Of a DNA stretch of 64,000 nucleotides, positions 16,948-25,666 are shown piece after piece. Origin of the DNA: Pseudoclavibacter sp. Marseille-Q3772 (GTDB taxonomy: Bacteria > Actinomycetota > Actinomycetes > Actinomycetales > Microbacteriaceae); the NCBI RefSeq assembly GCF_916618895.1, contig NZ_OU745391.1, forward strand, positions 930,001 through 994,000, in the 5' to 3' direction. Made by a program: the position numbers and the translations under genes. Under the pieces are notes generated by a model that searched no databases, was not told the origin of the DNA, and saw only the letters and a program-made list of their open reading frames with translations. Numbering within the stretch: position 1 is the first letter of the stretch; each line of letters starts with the position of its first letter.

Positions 16948-17880
16948 GTGCCACATCACGTCGTCGCTCTCGCATTACCCGGGGTGGTCGCTTTTGACCT
17001 ATCCACGGTCGCGCAAGTATTCGGCGTTCCGGAGGAACCCGAATACACATTCGAGGTAGCCGCGGTTGAGGACGATGACGTGGTCACCTCAACCGGGTTC
17101 ACTATCGGTGCCGTTGCGGGCCTCTCTGCGTTCAATGACGCCGACACGGTCGTCGTGCCGGGCTTTCGCCCGATTCACACTCCTGAAGCGTCAGTGCTTT
17201 CTGCACTGACATCAGCGCATCAGCGAGGAGCACGCGTTGTTTCAATATGCACCGGCGCTTTCGCTCTCGCGGCCGCCGGTTTGCTTGACGGGCTTGAAGC
17301 GACCACCCATTGGCTAGATGCACCACTACTGGAGCGGCAACATCCCGAGATCCGTGTCAAACCCGAAGTTCTCTACGTGGACCATGGACAAATCGCTACC
17401 AGCGCGGGCGTCGCGGCGGGAATCGACCTCTGTCTCCATCTAGTGCGGCGTGACCACGGGCAAGCTGTCGCCACTCGGATAGCGAGACGTATGGTCGTCC
17501 CTCCGCATCGCGCGGGCGGTCAGGCGCAGTACATAGCTCCGAATGACGATAAGGGAAATCATCAGTTCGCCGAGCTTTCGGATTGGATCCTCGAGAACTT
17601 GCACCGACCCATCACGATTGCAGACCTCGCAGCCAAGACGCACGTTTCCCCTCGCCAGCTGGCCCGACGATTCGTGGCCGAAACTGGTGAAACTCCGCAC
17701 CGGTGGATCCTGCACCAGCGTGTCCTTTCCGCACGACATTTACTGGAGGCCAGCAGCCTTACTGTTGACGAAATTGCTGTCGCAACAGGTTTGGGTAGCG
17801 CGAGCAATCTGCGCCGTCACTTTAACCGCGCGGTCGGCGTAACACCCAGTAGCTATCGCGGCACGTTTCGCGGCGCCTGA
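16948..17880 (+). CDS. GlxA/FtrA-type AraC family transcriptional regulator
   Basis: 310 residues from a GTG at 16948. The N-terminal ~165 residues are a DJ-1/PfpI-like domain (VVALALPGVVAFDLSTVAQVF, ARVVSICTGAFALAAAGLLDG, ATTHWLDAPLL, TSAGVAAGIDLCLHLVRRDHG) with the Cys of the nucleophile elbow present. The C-terminal ~100 residues hold two AraC helix-turn-helix units (ITIADLAAKTHVSPRQLARRF and LTVDEIAVATGLGSASNLRR). Such proteins are activators or repressors responding to small molecules. It is divergent from the DUF1348 gene, with an inverted repeat between them. No clear ribosome site precedes the start. Confidence 0.9.
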   Translation: MPHHVVALALPGVVAFDLSTVAQVFGVPEEPEYTFEVAAVEDDDVVTSTGFTIGAVAGLSAFNDADTVVVPGFRPIHTPEASVLSALTSAHQRGARVVSICTGAFALAAAGLLDGLEATTHWLDAPLLERQHPEIRVKPEVLYVDHGQIATSAGVAAGIDLCLHLVRRDHGQAVATRIARRMVVPPHRAGGQAQYIAPNDDKGNHQFAELSDWILENLHRPITIADLAAKTHVSPRQLARRFVAETGETPHRWILHQRVLSARHLLEASSLTVDEIAVATGLGSASNLRRHFNRAVGVTPSSYRGTFRGA

Positions 17881-18073
17881 ACTTGGAATCGGGCAGTCAG
17901 TGCAGGGGATTTTCGCTGGTCACGCTGCTGCAGACAGACATCCCTAGTACTCAAATCGCCAGTTTCCTCTCCAATGAGAAACGCACGACATCCGGCTACA
18001 TATTTCCGTGTATCAACCTGAGCCGGTTTGTGAATTTCGAAGTAAGTTCACGTCCCAGTCGTACCGTGACACC

Positions 18074-18250
18074 ATGACCAACTTGACGAAGGAGTCGTTG
18101 CTTGCCCTCGAGCACGAAGGCTGGGATGCCCTTTGCGAGCAGCGCGGGGGCTGGGATGCACCGTTTGAAGCCATTATGAGCAGCATCTATCGGCTTGTCG
18201 ATGGCGAAGCTGGCCCGGCGCTCTGCCAGCAAACCACTACCACCCACTAG
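18074..18250 (+). pseudogene. internally deleted SnoaL/NTF2-like gene copy
   Basis: The 58-codon frame matches both ends of the intact gene at 20112-20483: TNLTKESLLALEHEGWDALCEQRGG then DAPFEAIMSSIYRLVDGEA and a Gln-Gln-Thr-rich end. About 65 central codons are missing in frame. The junction lies in a short CGCGG...CT sequence that occurs at both ends of the missing block in the intact copy, which suggests deletion between short repeats. Half of the NTF2-like fold is lost, so the product is probably inactive. Confidence 0.75.
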
Positions 18251-18326
18251 CGCTGCAAGAACGACGTACATTGCACAAGCAACTTGCAGGGCCAAGCAGA
18301 GCACCCCATCCCATACCGCACCGACG

Positions 18327-18956
18327 ATGCAAATGAGCAACGACCAAACACGAACCGCCTACAAGAAGCTGAGCCGCGCCTACATCGATCACCTCGGTCA
18401 TATTGACTCAGTCGCCCCTGCCGACACCGCGTTCATCGCGGCGGCGTTCCGGGGAATTAATGAGCCAATCTTGGATGCCGGATGTGGGCCAGGACACCTC
18501 ACGGACTTTCTCGCGGGTATCGGTCACGATTCGCGCGGAGTCGACCTCGTTCCGGAGTTCATCGCGCACGCCCGGCAAACCTATCCCCATCTCGACTTCA
18601 CGCTCGGAGATCTGACCCAGCTTGATGCGTTGAATCACTCACTCGGTGGCGTATTGGCGTGGTACTCGCTCATCCATATGCCGGATGACACACTCCACTC
18701 GGCACTAGCGGAGTTCCGCCGGGTACTGTTGCCCGGCGGAGTACTCACCATCGGGGCGTTTCACGCCGATGTCAGCACACCATTTGCCCACAAAGTCACC
18801 CCTGCGATTGCCCGGTCACAGGAAGAACTCCGCACTCTGTTGGTCCGCTTCGGGTTCCAACCGATCCGATGGGAGATCCGACCAGCGACCAAGGAACAAC
18901 GTGCGCATATCGCGGTCATGGCGACATCATCGAAGCCACACGCCGCGGTCATATGA
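18327..18956 (+). CDS. class I SAM-dependent methyltransferase
   Basis: About 209 residues from the ATG at 18327; the frame extends 44 codons further upstream, but that part overlaps the remnant gene and is not methyltransferase-like. Motif I reads EPILDAGCGPGHLTDFLAGIG, motif II GVDLVPEFIAHARQ, and a post-motif region HLDFTLGDLTQLDALNHSLG with LAWYSLIHMPDDTLHSALAEF, typical of the methyltransferase 11/25 group. The substrate cannot be told. The ribosome site is weak. It sits in an accessory stretch of one-gene units. Confidence 0.8.
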   Translation: MQMSNDQTRTAYKKLSRAYIDHLGHIDSVAPADTAFIAAAFRGINEPILDAGCGPGHLTDFLAGIGHDSRGVDLVPEFIAHARQTYPHLDFTLGDLTQLDALNHSLGGVLAWYSLIHMPDDTLHSALAEFRRVLLPGGVLTIGAFHADVSTPFAHKVTPAIARSQEELRTLLVRFGFQPIRWEIRPATKEQRAHIAVMATSSKPHAAVI

Positions 18957-19153
18957 GCACGTGTCAGCTGTCACCACTGACGGACCATATGACTCGGATA
19001 CGCGGGGTAACCCCGGCAGCAAACCCGCCATGCTAGGCGCAGCGCCGCCACTTGCCGGCCGCGATGGCGTGCGGCACGGCAGCACCTCAACTCCTTGGAA
19101 ACACCGCGCGACAAGAACGGACGATTCCCCACCCAAGCTGCGAGCATGGATGC

Positions 19154-19996
19154 ATGACCCAGCTGAGTACCGTCCCAACGCCTTCGAGTATGGCCGCTGC
19201 AGGACGACGTCACTCTCTCTGGTGCCGTGGTGACGGCACGGTGGGCGCTGTCGGGCACGACGGTGCGGGTGAGTGTCGGGTGTCGTCGTGGCGGAACATC
19301 GTCGCGGTCGCGGCTGGCAACGTCCACACTGCCACCAACACCGGAAGGTCGCACTCCGTAGGACTGCGACATGACGGATCCGTGGTCGCGACAGGATGGA
19401 ATCAGCACGGCCAGTGTGAGGTGAGTGAGTGGCGACGCATCCGCGCTATCGCCGCGGGATGGCGATTCACCCTTGGCGTCCGTGACGATGGCACCGTCGC
19501 TGCAACCGGCCGAACCGCCGAGGGGCAATGCGAGGTCGGCAACTGGCGCGACATTTCCGCCGTTTCGTGCGGAGACTGGCACAGTGTAGGACTTCGCCAC
19601 GACGGCACCCTAATCGGCACCGGCAACAACTCGTTTGGACAGCTGAACGTCAGTGCCTGGTCCGGCCTCGTCGCCGTCTCCGCAGGCTACCGATACACGC
19701 TCGGGCTGCATTCGAGCGGACGTGTGTCAGCAACGGGCGATCGTTCCAGCGGTGCCTGCAATGTCGCTGACTGGCGCGACATCGTGGGCATCGCGGCCGG
19801 TAGCGCACACAGTCTCGGATTAACTCGTGAGGGAACCGTGGTCGCGGCGGGGTCGAACTCGCACGGGCAGTGCGATACCGGCGACTGGCGTGATGTCGTC
19901 GCCATCGCTGCAGGCTCACAACACTCATTTGCTATTCGTCGGGACGGATCGATGCTGGCAGCCGGCAACAATGCGCACGGACAGTGCAATGTGTGA
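19154..19996 (+). CDS. RCC1-repeat protein
   Basis: About 280 residues from the ATG at 19154. Seven or so ~37-residue repeats run the full length, each of the form IVAVAAG..HSVGLRHDGTVVATG.N..GQCxVxxWRDI, the signature of RCC1/beta-propeller blades; seven blades would close one propeller. There is no signal peptide or other domain. Bacterial RCC1 proteins have no settled function; a protein-interaction role is inferred from the fold. One blade has an insertion (NVHTATNTGRSHSVGL). The gene stands alone on its strand, with 197 bases of apparently non-coding sequence upstream. Confidence 0.8.
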   Translation: MTQLSTVPTPSSMAAAGRRHSLWCRGDGTVGAVGHDGAGECRVSSWRNIVAVAAGNVHTATNTGRSHSVGLRHDGSVVATGWNQHGQCEVSEWRRIRAIAAGWRFTLGVRDDGTVAATGRTAEGQCEVGNWRDISAVSCGDWHSVGLRHDGTLIGTGNNSFGQLNVSAWSGLVAVSAGYRYTLGLHSSGRVSATGDRSSGACNVADWRDIVGIAAGSAHSLGLTREGTVVAAGSNSHGQCDTGDWRDVVAIAAGSQHSFAIRRDGSMLAAGNNAHGQCNV

Positions 19997-20111
19997 ACCG
20001 TGCGACAGTAGGGGTGGCAACCACAGTGACGGCGACGCTTGAGTCGTCTCCGATCTGGAAATGAATCAGCTCGTTTAAGACGAGTTCAATCAACGCTTGT
20101 AGCGTTGCATC

Positions 20112-20483
20112 ATGACCACCATGACAAAGGAATCGTTGCTTGCGCTCGAGCACGAGGGCTGGGATTCTCTGTGCGAGCAGCGCGGGGGCTCGTTCTACGG
20201 CGAGCTCATGACCGACGACGGTCTGATGGTCTTGGTAAACGGGTACGTACTCGATCGCGACGCCGTGGTCGCCTCGCTGAACGACTCGCCCGCGTGGGAT
20301 TCGTACGAGATTTCGGAACCACGACTCGTGACGCTCGGCGAGGATGCCGCCGTCTTGGTGTACCGAGCCCGCGCGCAGCGCGGCTCGGACGCACCGTTCG
20401 AAGCAATCATGACGAGCGTCTATCGGCACATCGATGGCGAAGTTCGGCTGGCGCTCTACCAGCAGACAACCGCCACCCACTGA
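20112..20483 (+). CDS. SnoaL/NTF2-like (DUF4440-type) protein
   Basis: 123 residues forming a single NTF2-like domain: TKESLLALEHEGWDSLCEQRGGS, then FYGELMTDDGLMVLVNGYVLD, SYEISEPRLVTLGEDAAVLVYR and APFEAIMTSVYRHIDGEVRLALYQ. This is the pattern of stand-alone DUF4440/SnoaL-like proteins whose ligand or reaction is unknown. It is the intact paralogue of the deleted copy at 18074-18250; the two share about 85% of bases in the aligned ends, so the duplication is not recent. It is a single-gene unit. Confidence 0.8.
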   Translation: MTTMTKESLLALEHEGWDSLCEQRGGSFYGELMTDDGLMVLVNGYVLDRDAVVASLNDSPAWDSYEISEPRLVTLGEDAAVLVYRARAQRGSDAPFEAIMTSVYRHIDGEVRLALYQQTTATH

Positions 20484-20654
20484 CTGACGGACCCGGCCGA
20501 CCAACCCGCTACTGCGGCTCGTTCGTGGTCCGGTCGGCGCATCCACCACCGTTTCACGCCAATGATACGAATGACCGCAGCACCGGTCTAACACGCCGTG
20601 CCAACGCCTGCGCCGACGCAACAGAACGCACCATCACCCGTCAGCAGCCGCCGC

Positions 20655-21251
20655 TCAACGCAGTGTCGGCGGTGAGTACAGTGCGGTGCCAATCTGAGTT
20701 TCCAGGGCGGATTGAAATCGTTCATCGCTGCCGCCGCGGACTCCCAGCGCGAAGCGAGTGAGGAATGCGCCTGCAGCCACTGAGACTATCGCGGCAGCAC
20801 GCGCACTGGCGTCGGCACCCCGCAGCGAATCGGTGAGCGGCTGCAACACCTCTCGGTCGATGTAGCTGCGGCACGCGTCCCGCACGCGTTCGTCCGTTAA
20901 CGCCGCCGCAAGCACACGTTCGACGGGACGACGAAGTTCCTCGTCACTCCACGCACGGGTCAGCACGACCGCGATTGCCCGATGCGGTGGCTGAGTAGTG
21001 TCACGTAGCGCTTGCCGCAACAAGCCAGCGGGCCCCACTTTAACCGCGAGCGCTGCAACGAACAGCTCATGTTTGGCGCCGAAATGGTGGGCCACCGTCG
21101 ACACATCGACCCCCGCTTCTCGCGCGATAGCTCGAAGCGTCGTACGTTCGTAACCCAACGCGAGGAAACATTCGCGGGCGGCTGACAGGATGGCCGGGCG
21201 CGTAGTTGCCTTCCCCCTCGGCCGCCCAGGTGCACGCTTGGTCTCATGCAT
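20655..21251 (-). CDS. TetR family transcriptional regulator
   Basis: 198 residues from the ATG at 21251 (a GTG two codons earlier is possible). The N-terminal helix-turn-helix reads RPAILSAARECFLALGYERT then TLRAIAREAGVDVSTVAHHFG, followed by the TetR C-terminal ligand domain (AIAVVLTRAWSDEELRRPVERVL...). A basic APGRPRGK segment precedes the DNA-binding helices. It is divergent from the HXXEE membrane protein gene, and a perfect palindrome (21278-21296) lies between them, so it most likely represses itself and that gene. The ligand is unknown. Confidence 0.9.
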   Translation of the reverse strand: MHETKRAPGRPRGKATTRPAILSAARECFLALGYERTTLRAIAREAGVDVSTVAHHFGAKHELFVAALAVKVGPAGLLRQALRDTTQPPHRAIAVVLTRAWSDEELRRPVERVLAAALTDERVRDACRSYIDREVLQPLTDSLRGADASARAAAIVSVAAGAFLTRFALGVRGGSDERFQSALETQIGTALYSPPTLR

Positions 21252-21277
21252 GCTCACAGACTACGCATCCGGGCATT

Positions 21278-21296
21278 AATCCAACAGAGTTGGATT
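21278..21296. promoter_or_regulatory. TetR-type operator palindrome
   Basis: AATCCAACAGAGTTGGATT is a perfect 8-3-8 inverted repeat, 26 bases from the tetR start and 28 from the start of the divergent membrane-protein gene. Size and symmetry fit a TetR dimer site. Confidence 0.75.
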
Positions 21297-21324
21297 GCGT
21301 CAATCGTGACGCTTAGGTGGAAGT

Positions 21325-21999
21325 ATGCAGCAACACACCTCCGCGCAAGTAGTACCGGGGTTCCAGGTCTCGGTGCCTGCGCTTATCGCATCCGCCCTGA
21401 TGGCGCTGACGGCCATTGCCCTGCTCTCCCAGCTCTCACACGGGGAATCGCTCCTGGTCACGTTTGTCCCGGCCATTGTCATTGCGTGGCTCGTGCTGGC
21501 GCACCTGCAAGATCGCGCGGCCGCGCTGCCTCGAGCCGACGCGGTGTCGCCAGTGTTTGTCGCCGCACTAGCGTGGCAGTTGCTGCATTTCGCCGAGGAG
21601 TTCGCGACCGGGTTTTGGCACGCGTTTCCAACGCTGTACGGCGGCGATCCGTATTCGCAGTCGGAGTTCGTTGCCTTCAATATGGGCGCTTACGCGCTGT
21701 TCTCGGTCGCCTTTGTCGTCGCCATCACCCGTGGGATTACCCCGCTGTACCTGCCGCCGCTGTTCTTTGCGGTGTACGGAGGGATCGGTAACGCAATTGC
21801 GCACGTCACGTGGACGGTCCTGCACGGTGCGTACTTTCCGGGTCTTGTCACGGGCATCGGTCACGCTGTCGTTGGTCCGATCTTGCTGCGAACGTTGTGG
21901 CCTGCGGGAGGATGGAAGGGTGTTGTGACAGTTGTGCTGGCCGTGATCGTCATTCAAGTACCGCTGCTCATCATGACGGCGCACGTTCATTCGGTGTAG
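21325..21999 (+). CDS. HXXEE-domain membrane protein
   Basis: 224 residues with about six hydrophobic helices. The motif LLHFAEEFATGFWHAFP supplies the H-x-x-E-E that names the family, and a second histidine-bearing helix (AIAHVTWTVLHGAYFPG) follows, so a metal site in the membrane is plausible. HXXEE proteins are often next to TetR regulators, as here, and are of unknown function. An ATG at 21325 has GGTGGA upstream. It is most likely controlled from the palindrome at 21278-21296. Confidence 0.8.
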   Translation: MQQHTSAQVVPGFQVSVPALIASALMALTAIALLSQLSHGESLLVTFVPAIVIAWLVLAHLQDRAAALPRADAVSPVFVAALAWQLLHFAEEFATGFWHAFPTLYGGDPYSQSEFVAFNMGAYALFSVAFVVAITRGITPLYLPPLFFAVYGGIGNAIAHVTWTVLHGAYFPGLVTGIGHAVVGPILLRTLWPAGGWKGVVTVVLAVIVIQVPLLIMTAHVHSV

Positions 22000-22079
22000 A
22001 CGTTGGTCCGCCCAGAACGAGTCAAACAACGGCGCGCGGCCGTGCCAATTCGGCAAGTCACCACTGCGCCCCAAAATCA

Positions 22080-22589
22080 GTGTTGGCCACTCGTGAATGG
22101 TTTTCGGCCGCGACAACCGGACTGCGCGCGCTGTTACCGGGTCTTGACGGCCACTGGGATGCCCCGGGCTTGGGCGAGTGGTCGGTGCACTCACTCCTCG
22201 GACACACGAGCAGGCATTCATCACCGCACAGACATACCTGGAGGCAGGCGTCGACTCGTCGGACTCGATTGCCCTGGAATCGGTGGTGGCCTACTACCGA
22301 GCCGCAGCTGGAACGCTCGCCAACCCGGCACAGTTCATGGAACGTGGCCGACAAGCAGACATTACCTTTGGGCACCGACCCAGTCGCGGCCGTCAACGGA
22401 GTCGCCGAGCAAGCCCTCGACTTGATCGCCACTACAGATGACCAGGCCATTGTCGCAACCCCACTTGGAGCGATGACCCTGATTGCCTACCTTCCGACGC
22501 GCGCCTTCAAGCTCGACGGCTGCAGGGAACCGCTGGACGGTACAGACCCAGTCTACCTGGACGAGTTTGTGGCAGGGTGTCGAAAATGA
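22080..22589 (+). pseudogene. frameshifted DinB/maleylpyruvate-isomerase-like gene
   Basis: Three pieces in two frames together read as the start of a TIGR03083/DinB-like protein: LATREWFSAATTGLRALLPG to WSVHSLLGHTSR (to ~22210), then AFITAQTYLEAGVDSSDSIA to RGRQADITFG (~22213-22372), then GTDPVAAVNGVAEQALDLIA to TLIAYLPTRAF (~22373-22515). One base seems lost near 22212 and one gained near 22372, so the frame is restored. The last ~25 codons do not match the family and the C-terminal half is absent. The family uses mycothiol or metal-dependent transfer; this copy is probably dead unless the shifts are sequencing errors. Confidence 0.7.
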
Positions 22590-22661
22590 GGTCGTTGAAT
22601 CGTCTCTAGTGCAGGAGGGCGAACGGCGCTCTCCCTGAGTAGTGACAAGGAGAACTCCAAC

Positions 22662-23045
22662 ATGCGATACGTACTTGCTTTCCATGCTGAGGAACCCGGC
22701 AACACCACCGAGAATCAGCCGTCGGCAGAGGAGATGGCCGAGATGCAGCAGTTGATGACCGATTTCGCCGACGCGCTCGAGGCGGCCGGAGTCATGGTTG
22801 CCGCCGAGATGCTCACCCCGTCGCCGACCGCCTCGACGGTAACGCGACGCAGCGGCAAGACGATCATCGAAGACGGTCCCTTCGCGGCGACGAAGGAGGC
22901 CCTGGCCGGTGTATTCGTGATCGATGTTCCCGACCGCGAGGCGGCACTCGCTTGGGCAGAGCGGTTCCCCGGCGCGAGCTACGGAACGGTCGAGGTGCGC
23001 GCTGCGGGCGTGTCCTACGTCGACGGTAGTTGGCGACAGCAATAG
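22662..23045 (+). CDS. YCII (DGPF-domain) protein
   Basis: 127 residues with an AAGGAG ribosome site. The ferredoxin-like YCII fold is seen in MRYVLAFHAEEPG, the ADALEAAGVMVAAEMLTP segment, and the name-giving DGPF within KTIIEDGPFAATKEALAGVF. An ECF sigma factor gene begins 7 bases after its stop, so the pair is an operon. In ECF42-type systems, DGPF proteins of this kind are the standard neighbours of the sigma factor. The biochemical role of the protein is not known. Confidence 0.88.
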   Translation: MRYVLAFHAEEPGNTTENQPSAEEMAEMQQLMTDFADALEAAGVMVAAEMLTPSPTASTVTRRSGKTIIEDGPFAATKEALAGVFVIDVPDREAALAWAERFPGASYGTVEVRAAGVSYVDGSWRQQ

Positions 23046-23052
23046 CACCATA

Positions 23053-24282
23053 ATGTCCCTTGACGTTGAGCAGGCGGTGGTCCTGACCCACGATGACTGG
23101 GGCAGGATCATCGCCTTGCTTGCTGCACGAGACGGCGATATCGCAGGCGCTGAGGATTCAGTAGCCGACGCGGTCGAGCGCGCCCTTCACATCTGGCCTG
23201 CAAAAGGCATCCCACAGAATCCCGCCGGGTGGATCTATCGCACCGCACTGAACCTTCGACGCGACGTCTGGAACTCAGCCGCTCACCGCACCACCGTCGA
23301 ACTGGACGCGGAAACACACGAAACACCAGAGCCCAGCGTCAATGAAGGGATTGACGAGCTCCCCGACCGCCGCCTTCAACTGCTCGCAGCCTGTGCACAC
23401 CCCGACATCGATCCGGCCACCCGCCCGCTGCTCATGCTGTCTGCAGTTCTCGGACTCCCGACCCGCCGTATCGCCGAAGGAATGATCCTGCCGGCCGCGA
23501 CAGTGGCCGCGCGGCTCACCCGAGCGAAGAAGAAGATCGCCAGCAATGGTTTACAGATGCACGTGCCAGACCGATCCGAACTGCACGCCGGCCTTCCAGC
23601 GATCCACGAGGCCATCTACGGGGTATTCACCATCGAGTGGGCCAATGCAGCAACGGATCTGCGTGAAAGCTTGGCTGGGGAGGCCGTCTACCTCTCCGAA
23701 CTGGTTTCCGCCCTCTGCCCCGATGACGGAGAGTCTCACGGCCTCGCCGCGCTCATCCACCTGTCAGTGGCACGGCTGAACTCACGACGAAGCCGCAACG
23801 GTGCGCTGGTACCACTTGACGATCAAGACCCAACCCTGTGGGACACAAGCCACGTGACGAAAGGCGAATGGCATCTTCGTGAGGTCCACCGATGCGGAGA
23901 GATCGGTCGCTACGCCATCGAAGGGAGCATCCAAGCCCTCCACATGCACGGCGTACGCACGGGAAAACCAAACTGGGGTTCCCTACTGCGGCAACACGAC
24001 CACCTTCTTCGGATCGCTCCCTCGCTCGGAGCACGAGTTTCCCGAGTCGCAATTCTTCGGCATGTGGAAGGGGACGCCGTCGCCCTGGATGCCCTCAGCA
24101 GCCTTCCAAAAGCAGCCGAGAACTACCAACCCGCGTGGGTCTTGCGGAGCCACCTCTATCACGCTGTCGGCAGGGATCAAGACGCCATCTCGTCACTAGA
24201 GCGGGCCATGACGCTGACCACCGTAACCAGCGAATACGACCACCTATCGGGCCTGCTCGCTCGATGGCGACAACGCTCGTAG
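23053..24282 (+). CDS. ECF RNA polymerase sigma factor, ECF42-type with C-terminal extension
   Basis: 409 residues from the ATG at 23053; the longer frame overlaps the YCII gene and is not needed. Region 2 is seen around GAEDSVADAVERALHIWPAK and NPAGWIYRTALNLRRD, region 4 around LPTRRIAEGMILPAATVAARL then TRAKKKI. The last ~220 residues form a helical TPR-like domain (HEAIYGVFTIEWANAA..., ending SSLERAMTLTTVTSEYDHL) found in ECF41/42-like factors. No anti-sigma gene is adjacent, in keeping with control by the C-terminal extension. Its operon partner is the YCII gene. Confidence 0.87.
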   Translation: MSLDVEQAVVLTHDDWGRIIALLAARDGDIAGAEDSVADAVERALHIWPAKGIPQNPAGWIYRTALNLRRDVWNSAAHRTTVELDAETHETPEPSVNEGIDELPDRRLQLLAACAHPDIDPATRPLLMLSAVLGLPTRRIAEGMILPAATVAARLTRAKKKIASNGLQMHVPDRSELHAGLPAIHEAIYGVFTIEWANAATDLRESLAGEAVYLSELVSALCPDDGESHGLAALIHLSVARLNSRRSRNGALVPLDDQDPTLWDTSHVTKGEWHLREVHRCGEIGRYAIEGSIQALHMHGVRTGKPNWGSLLRQHDHLLRIAPSLGARVSRVAILRHVEGDAVALDALSSLPKAAENYQPAWVLRSHLYHAVGRDQDAISSLERAMTLTTVTSEYDHLSGLLARWRQRS

Positions 24283-24290
24283 TGCGCAGC

Positions 24291-25604
24291 TCACGATGCA
24301 CATGCACGTCGCCACTTGCCGGCCTGTTCACGCGCACGTCCGAGTAGCTCGAGTTCGCTCAATCCGGCGCGGACATCGGCCGCGGTCAAACCGCTACGCA
24401 ATGCGAGGTCGTCCACCGTTCGAGCGGTGCGGGTCGTGAGCGCGTCAAATGTCCGCAGCGCTGCTGGCGGCAGCGAGGGCGATGCCGCATCCGCCGATTG
24501 CCCAAACGACCCCAAATCGAGTTCGCGCCGATTAGCGAGTTCCCCAAGCGCCCCGGTATCAAATAATGTCGGCGACGCAGCATTGGCGCACAGGGCAAGC
24601 GCGTCTGCGGGACCCGCGATCAACTCCGCCTGCTGTTCCTGAATCAATCTGTGGCAACCGACCGAGGTGCTGCTCGATATCGGGCCCGGCACCGCACCGA
24701 GTGCACGCCCCAGCGTGAGCGCGTGGTTCGCCGTGTTCATCGCGCCCGAACGCGCTCCGGCTTCCACCACGATCGTTGCCCCAGCAAGGGCTGCGATTAA
24801 GCGATTGCGCTGTAAGAAACGCCACCTAGTCGGTGCTGTACCGCACGGCACCTCGCTGAGCACTGCCCCGCTTGTGATCGTTTGCTCGAGCAACTCACGG
24901 TTTCCGCTCGGATATAAGCGATCGAGCCCTCCAGCGAGTACGGCGATCGTGTTTCCGCCGCTGGCAAGGCACACTCGATGCGCCTGTGCATCGATTCCGT
25001 ACGCGCCACCAGACACCACCGAAACGCCGGCATCACTCGCAGCCACGGCGATCTCTCCGGTGACATCGTCACCGTATCGCGTACTCGCTCGCGACCCGAC
25101 CAGCGCCAGCATGAGCGGTGAATACGTCAACGCCTTCGGATTGCCGCGCACCCACAACCCCATCGGTCGATGCTCACCGAGGTCATTGAGCGCAACAGGC
25201 CACGCCGCATCCGCTGGCGATATGAACCGCGAACCGATGGTGTGCGCCGCATCCAGTAACGCGCAGAAGCGATCAATGCGCATCCGCTGACGCCACCGTG
25301 ATACTGCGGCGCTCCAATCGCGGTTCGGATCGAGTTTGCTTGCACCAGGCGAACCTGCTTGCACGCGTGCGGACAGCTCTCGGCCCGAATCGTGGGCGGC
25401 AATTGCCCACACGTGTTCCAGGGCCGCGCATACGCCGAGCGTTTGCATCAGCGCTCCGGCATCGCTATCCCCCGGTTCGACTGTCATCGACCAGCATGCC
25501 CAGGCCAACTGCTCAATCAGGCGGTCGGCGTCGTGATAAGGCACGATGCGGCGGATGCGGTGAAGCAGCTCTGTATTCGTCAGCGGGTTGGGTTCGATCA
25601 TCAT
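24291..25604 (-). CDS. dprA: DNA-processing protein DprA
   Basis: Binds incoming single-stranded DNA and loads RecA during transformation. About 437 residues from the ATG at 25604 (AAGGGA upstream). The Rossmann-like DprA core shows LALVGSRASTRYGDDVTGEI, VVSGGAYGIDAQAHRVCLAS, NTIAVLAGGLDRLYP, VLSEVPCGTAPTRWRFLQRN and EAGARSGAMNTANHALTLGR. A winged-helix domain ends the protein (TRTARTVDDLALRSGLTAAD). It follows comM on the same strand, an arrangement common in bacteria. Presence alone does not prove natural competence. Confidence 0.93.
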   Translation of the reverse strand: MMIEPNPLTNTELLHRIRRIVPYHDADRLIEQLAWACWSMTVEPGDSDAGALMQTLGVCAALEHVWAIAAHDSGRELSARVQAGSPGASKLDPNRDWSAAVSRWRQRMRIDRFCALLDAAHTIGSRFISPADAAWPVALNDLGEHRPMGLWVRGNPKALTYSPLMLALVGSRASTRYGDDVTGEIAVAASDAGVSVVSGGAYGIDAQAHRVCLASGGNTIAVLAGGLDRLYPSGNRELLEQTITSGAVLSEVPCGTAPTRWRFLQRNRLIAALAGATIVVEAGARSGAMNTANHALTLGRALGAVPGPISSSTSVGCHRLIQEQQAELIAGPADALALCANAASPTLFDTGALGELANRRELDLGSFGQSADAASPSLPPAALRTFDALTTRTARTVDDLALRSGLTAADVRAGLSELELLGRAREQAGKWRRACAS

Positions 25605-25666
25605 GAAGCGTCCCTTCAACAGCGCGCAGCATCGCGCGGGTCCAGTGCTTGGAAATGGTGGCGATA

